A DNA stretch of 64,000 nucleotides from Iris pallida (Eukaryota; Streptophyta; Magnoliopsida; Asparagales; Iridaceae): positions 28,501 through 92,500 of the forward strand of contig JANAVB010004096.1 in the NCBI GenBank assembly GCA_029216955.1, written 5' to 3'. The notes under the pieces were generated by a model. It did no database searches, was not told where the DNA came from, and worked only from the letters and a program-made list of their open reading frames with translations. Shown here one piece after another: positions 58,914-64,000 of this stretch (position 1 is the stretch's first letter; every line of letters starts with the position of its first letter). The position numbers were made by a program, and so were the translations under genes.

Positions 58914-61833
58914 TGTAAAACCCCTTATAATTTAATAGAATATTTAAATTATTTTGGATTTTATTTAATTCTAATTTATTTTTATCTTATTTATATTATA
59001 TAAAAGTACTATAGCCATAGTTGAGTTTGAATATGCAAGACGACTAGAAAGTATGGCATGCCTAGCATAGTCGGGTGCTTTAACTAGTATTCTAGCGATG
59101 TTAGGAATGCCATAGTCATATTATAATCTCTTGCATGTTAACCATTCAAATTATGGCAAAAATTATATTTTTATTTAATTAATTAGTTAAGAAAGCTTTT
59201 ATGACTTTTTAGGAGACCCGGTTGCACCAAACCTTTCCAAACCTCTTCCAAGCCAAACCCAATCCTATGTAGGCATGTTGGGCATTAATAAATATTAATA
59301 ATTATATTTATTTTTATTTAATTCATATTTTGTAGTGTAATTACATAGATAGAATTAAATAGTTCTATATTAGGAAACCCCTTTTTAAATTCTCAATCCA
59401 ATCAACTTGCCAACTCACCAAACATCCAAATCATGCCAATTGACCCCCACCATGACAATTTCGTCCAAGCAACCCCCCCCCCATGGCCGAATGCATCAAA
59501 TTAAATAGGATTTAAATCCTAGATTTCTTAAAATTTATTTAAGGATACGTTTAAATATACCAACTTATCCCAAATCTTAACCAAATCCAAATCTTTCTCT
59601 CCCTCACCTTTGGCCGACCAAAACCCCTCTCCCTCTCAATAATTTTGGCAGCAACAAACTCCCCACAGCCTCCATACATCATCTCCTCCATTGTACATCT
59701 CTCCATCCTTCACAAAAACTCATCTCCTCTACCATACATCCTCGAAACCCCTCAAAACAAACCCTAAAAACTCCATCTCCCCCATCCAATCCTCTATATG
59801 CATTATCAACTCTCCCATACTCACCAAGAGAGGATTAGCAAGTGAGGATAGCAGAAAATATTGGAGCTTTGGTGAAGAGAAGTCATCATCACCCTTTCTA
59901 GCAAGGATCTTTGGTAAGAACCCTAATCTTTTCTTCTAATTTTTTTTGCTAAAATTCTGTAGAAAAATGTTATTAATTCTGTAGAAATCATATATTGATG
60001 GATGTTTTAGGTATAATCATCCATAAAGATTTCATAAAATATAGGCATAACATTCATGTGTCGGTAGTATCAAAATTAACCCCATTGTAAAGGAACTATG
60101 AGTTATTGGTGGCTATTTTCGAAATTAAATTTTATGTGTGTTCATATACATAAATTAGGATTTTTAAGTATTTTTCCACAATTTTAGCAACTCAAATATG
60201 GTCGGGAAAATTGTAGGTCAAAACTAGCTAATTTTGGGTAACCGGCTGACCTAGAATGTCCCAAACTTGTAGTATAACTCAACCCTTTTACCTCTGATAA
60301 TATTCTATGAAATAAATTATTTTATTTCTATTTAAAATATATTTTTGGTTATTTTAGCAATTTTGAGTCATTAACTATGTTCCGGGCGAGTTTCGGGTAG
60401 ACAAGCGGACTTATTAATCAACTAGTCATAAATGTCCTTAGAAATATTAATTCTGGAATTTCAATGATAAATCTATAGAAAATTAGTTTAAATATTATTT
60501 TTTATGATTTTTATATGATTTTTAAGTATGTTATTGAATTAGGGGCATAACCGACTAATTAAAAGTTAAAAACCCTAAAATTGTGTTTCGATGTCTCGTG
60601 GAACCTGTGTGTGATTGTATGGAACTAAATGGTTCTACGAGAGATTGAATATAATTATAAAACATTATTTTTACTAATTAATTCGTATCGTAAGTTTCAT
60701 AAGTAGTGATTTAATTTAGTTAATTAATTATCTAGGAGCGTCGGGTTCCGGTGGCGTGGACGCGGGAGCGGCGTTTCATATTACAGCACGAAATCAGGCA
60801 AGATACCTTGCCATATTTACTGCTTACATTTAGTTGCATTTTATTTCATTTATTGTATCTATATTCCTTATTTATTATTTTTTTCTTGCGTGTGGGCCTA
60901 GAGTTAAGTGACTACCGTCAATAGAGTGCATGTCATTAACTTGTCACGATTGTATCACGAGTTGTGTATGAGTTGTGAGTATCATATAGTGGTCACTTGT
61001 GTGTTGGTTGATCACCCGTGCGCATGCGCAGGAATAACTGTCAATAGATGCATGTTAGAAGACTTGACAGTTATTGAATATAAACCATGTTATAAAAATG
61101 ACACGTATTGGTGTGTCGTGGTTACGATGCATGTATGGTATCATTGGGGGGAGGGGACAGCTACTAGCGTAGGGGCTATATTTACTTTTTACACATTTAT
61201 GGGTGATAGTGACTCGGATGAGCGCTACTTGCTGCCCGGCCGATAGTGTCTCGGATGAGCGCTACTTGACGGCCACTCTTTATTACTTGCTTGCGTGAAT
61301 CCGTTACAGCCCCTGCGTAGAACGTTTTCCTCAAAGTGCATATTACATAGATGGTTAGGTACCCTGTTGTGTTGTAGTTTATAGTATTTTTTTTACTTAC
61401 GCAGTTACATGGCATGTTCCTCCTGTATCTTGTTACGTCCCTCTGAGGACCTGGTTATCTCTCTAGGTGTGTGCTTTTGTGATATTGCAGGTGTTCTAGT
61501 CGAGGTCGCGATCTTCTCTATTCATTCGAAGATAACGTGTCTTGGATCTTTTTTTGCTACTCCCACCAAATACTTTCTGTTTCCATGTATATTTTTCTTA
61601 CTTGTTGGTAGTAGATTTATCTCCGCCCAATGTAATTTACAAAGACTTATTACAATTGATTATATGATATCTTTTATTCTTCATTTGTAGATGAGATTAG
61701 ATTACTCTTGGTTTACTGCATTTTACAGCTTATGTATACATACGAGTTTTCATATATTGGAGTAGACTTCGTATGTATACAGCTGGCATGGATACGTACC
61801 TAGTACTAAGTATTTGGGGACTGGGGCGTTACA
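58914..61833 (+). repeat. 3' LTR of element B
   Basis: 2920 bp, TG...CA, followed directly by the GAGAC duplication. It keeps the original terminus GTTACA. Confidence 0.93.
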
Positions 61834-61855
61834 GAGACCAAGGACGTAAAACCGT

Positions 61856-61867
61856 GCTCTGATACCA
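61856..61867 (-). promoter_or_regulatory. Primer-binding site of element G
   Basis: TGGTATCAGAGC on the minus strand, three bases after the 5' LTR end at 61871, complementary to initiator tRNA-Met. It shows that G primes conventionally, in contrast to elements A, B and D where no such site is seen. Confidence 0.88.
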
Positions 61868-61870
61868 ATT

Positions 61871-63481
61871 TATCATGCCCGATTCGTAGAGTCATTTATT
61901 CACATATTTTATCTCTTGGAATCGATCGTCCTCACTTGGGCGTGATACTGTACAAGTCTGGTATTATACTTGTACAAGGCTACATAAGTGATAATCTTTA
62001 AATAGGAACATATTGTAGCAGCAGAAGCAGACAAATTAAAGTTAATGAGGACAATCTTTCTTATTGAATAGAAGTACATCACTTCTTGAAAGCAGCGGAG
62101 ATAAAAGGATAACTTGAAGTCACACAGAGATATATAGAACTCTACTCTTTATTGATAATTGAAGAAGAGTACAAGACTTGTATTGAGGTACAATATTGAC
62201 AACCAATCTCACTTTACATTGAAAGCCAACTGAACAATGCTATACAGCTAACATTTCATACTTGGATACATTGGATTACAACTCGATATACCGACTTGGC
62301 TTACAACTCACTAGTAAAACTGATTACAATGTTCCATACATTATGCCCTTTATAAACAGAAGACATCATCTTATACAAGGAGAGCTTCTGTATGCCCAAC
62401 AAATCTTCGATGCCGCAGGACCAATCAAGCCAATCTTCGTGTGTATAACTTCGCAAGCCTGAGCACCTGCCCACAAAAATGTGGTTCATCACATCATCTA
62501 TGTACTGGCGAGCAGAATCCAACCCACTCGCCTAAAACAACACTAACTGGTCAATTTTAGCAAGCATTTAATAGAATGATCTTTCTACTTGGGGCCTAGC
62601 ATCAGTTTATAGTTCATGGGCAATAATCATAGTGAAGCATGTAAACATATTCTTAGCAATATTCATGTGGACACATCATTTTAGCATTCTTGGTGTTATC
62701 ATGCAAAGGCATCATTGAGGCATCGTTAACATTAACATCTTAAACATGTTATGATAATTCTCACTTCAAGCATCAATTAGCATGTATGTTATGTTAAGCA
62801 ATGTTCATAGCAAGACATCTTTCTAGCATACTGAATTTAACATGTTAAGCAGGTTCTCATATTGAAAGACAACGCATAGCATCATTTACTTGGCACGTTA
62901 AGTACGCAAGTTAAACCAACACCTATATTGAGTATATCACTTTTAAGTGTTTTCTTACCGATAGCCAACTCCCTTGTACCTGTATAAAAATATAGGATAA
63001 TATGATATACTTACTCTGTCTGCATAAAATATTTGTTAGCATACATCCTGACTACATGGTCGTTGGTGAAACTGCACCATAAAGGACTTTCCAACGGGTA
63101 TTACGATGCACCATTCCAGGGTAGGTTGCAAGCCTAGCCGAATGTCCCGTAATACCTTGTGCCACTATAGCACGACCAATGTTTCCTTCCGGGTCGAATC
63201 GTTCCAGGTGCCCCAGGTACCGTTCGAGGAAACTTATACAGACTTGTACAAGTACATCCATGACCATGCGAATGCATGTCGACTCGATAACACAAATGCA
63301 TGGTAAAGCAACTAAAAGTAAGCAGAGCCAACAGTTCAACATCTCAGCTCAAACCCGAGCCGTGTTCAACGACTAATCATTACCATCATTCTACTTGGTG
63401 ATCTCCATGATCCCAAGCCTCATCATTCTCCATTCATTGATTCATTGCACATTTCTTATAACATTCCTCTCAATGAGGAAC
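61871..63481 (-). repeat. 5' LTR of element G, interrupted
   Basis: Closely matches 46614-48233. Its minus-strand end reads GGGCATGATA rather than GGGGCATGACA, one C-to-T type change in the terminus. It is cut at 63481 by another LTR. GGAAC (63477-63481) is the likely target duplication, since the uninterrupted copy reads GAGGAACCAATA here. Confidence 0.85.
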
Positions 63482-64000
63482 TGTCACGATCCGCTACTCA
63501 AATTGTTGGGCCGGGCCGAGTCATGTCCAGCCTACACCTGAGATAAAGTGTAGTAAGATGTTCTAGAGATAACAAGATAAGACTAAATGTGCTAACAGTT
63601 CTATAAGTAATAAAGAGTCATAAATGCTCTAAACACAAAAGTCATCTCATATAATAATAAGTCCAAGTACAAGTCCAAAATGTAAAACTGGATACAGGTC
63701 CAGTTACAAAATACGTAGTCTAATACATGACTACACTAAATATCCCAGGCAACTACACAAACTAGACGAGTTTCCCCCCAGGTACATCCTCATAAGACAA
63801 AGCCTGGTCCTCGGCAGTAACTCCATAATATGAGTCACAGAGCAAATCCTCCTCAGTAAGAATACCTACAACGTTATCCTGTCAGGACATGAGCAAGTAC
63901 TGATTCTAGCAAACATATAATACTGATCATGTGATGGAAAGAAATGACATATCATGTTTTTATTCAGTTTTAGATATATTTTATTATGGCAATAGATATT
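63482..64000 (-). repeat. End of a further Gypsy-type LTR, running out of the window
   Basis: Starts TGTCACGATCCGC on the plus strand, the complement of the GCGGRTCGTGACA ends of the LTRs at 29234, 41578 and 41908, so it is a minus-oriented LTR of a related family. It interrupts the element G LTR. The rest is outside the window, and no gene is visible in this part. Confidence 0.75.

Larger units (their letters stand above)
51799..61833 (+). mobile_element. Non-autonomous Gypsy-type LTR element B (LARD-like), complete
   Basis: LTRs at 51799-54716 and 58914-61833 (2.92 kb each) flank a 4.2-kb internal region. The target duplication is GAGAC (51794-51798 and 61834-61838). The LTRs begin TGTAAAACCCC. 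The 3' LTR ends GGGGCGTTACA and the 5' LTR ends GGGGCATTATA, the latter decayed. A polypurine tract (AAGTTGGGTAGGA, 58901-58913) precedes the 3' LTR, which sets the orientation. No gag or pol motif is readable internally, so the element fits the large retrotransposon derivative (LARD) class and would need proteins from a partner. It is inserted in element G just after that element's primer-binding site. Elements A and C in this window belong to the same family. Confidence 0.92.

Overview
This window is a stretch of nuclear DNA from a flowering plant with a large, repeat-rich genome. It is built almost entirely of transposable elements inserted into one another, and I found no intact host gene. 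The element mix (Copia elements of the Sirevirus type, several Gypsy-type families with 2.3-3.8 kb LTRs, L1-type LINEs, a CACTA DNA transposon) is plant-specific in character. The captured host exons are very GC-rich at third codon positions, which leans towards a monocot, but that is only a hint. All element coding regions seen carry stops or frameshifts.

Layout. 1-9591: two converging, degenerate Gypsy-type elements, A on + and C on -, of the same 2.9-kb LTR family as B below. 9599-23189: a complete but disabled Sirevirus-like Copia element on -, with TATAT target duplications. It carries two later insertions: a CACTA transposon (10904-13949, TSD CTT) with captured HD-Zip II and receptor-kinase fragments, and a solo LTR (15219-16162, TSD GAATA). 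23214-46613: Gypsy element D on +, with its LTR split. Two L1 elements, head to head (23965-33217 on -, 33291-39731 on +), interrupt an AT microsatellite inside that LTR. A solo LTR sits in the first LINE (29234-31692, TSD GGAAG) and another in the D gag gene (41908-45747, TSD TATGC). 46614 to beyond 63481: element G on -, inserted in the D gag gene. G is itself interrupted by B (51799-61833, TSD GAGAC), an LTR element with no recognisable coding region, and by the end of another LTR (63482-64000).

The most interesting signals are structural. The LTR elements A, B and D (and, more weakly, C) carry a hairpin about 15-18 bases after the 5' LTR. Elements A, B, D and G carry a second perfect hairpin about 12-18 bases before the 3' LTR, usually with an AGGA or AGAA loop. 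Stem sequences differ between elements but stay paired, and the hairpins persist in elements with no coding capacity. This suggests cis-acting RNA signals used by coding-deficient elements that depend on partners. The Sirevirus-like LTRs have their own repeated GC-rich palindromes, one family of which also occurs inside the element between pol and an extra ORF.
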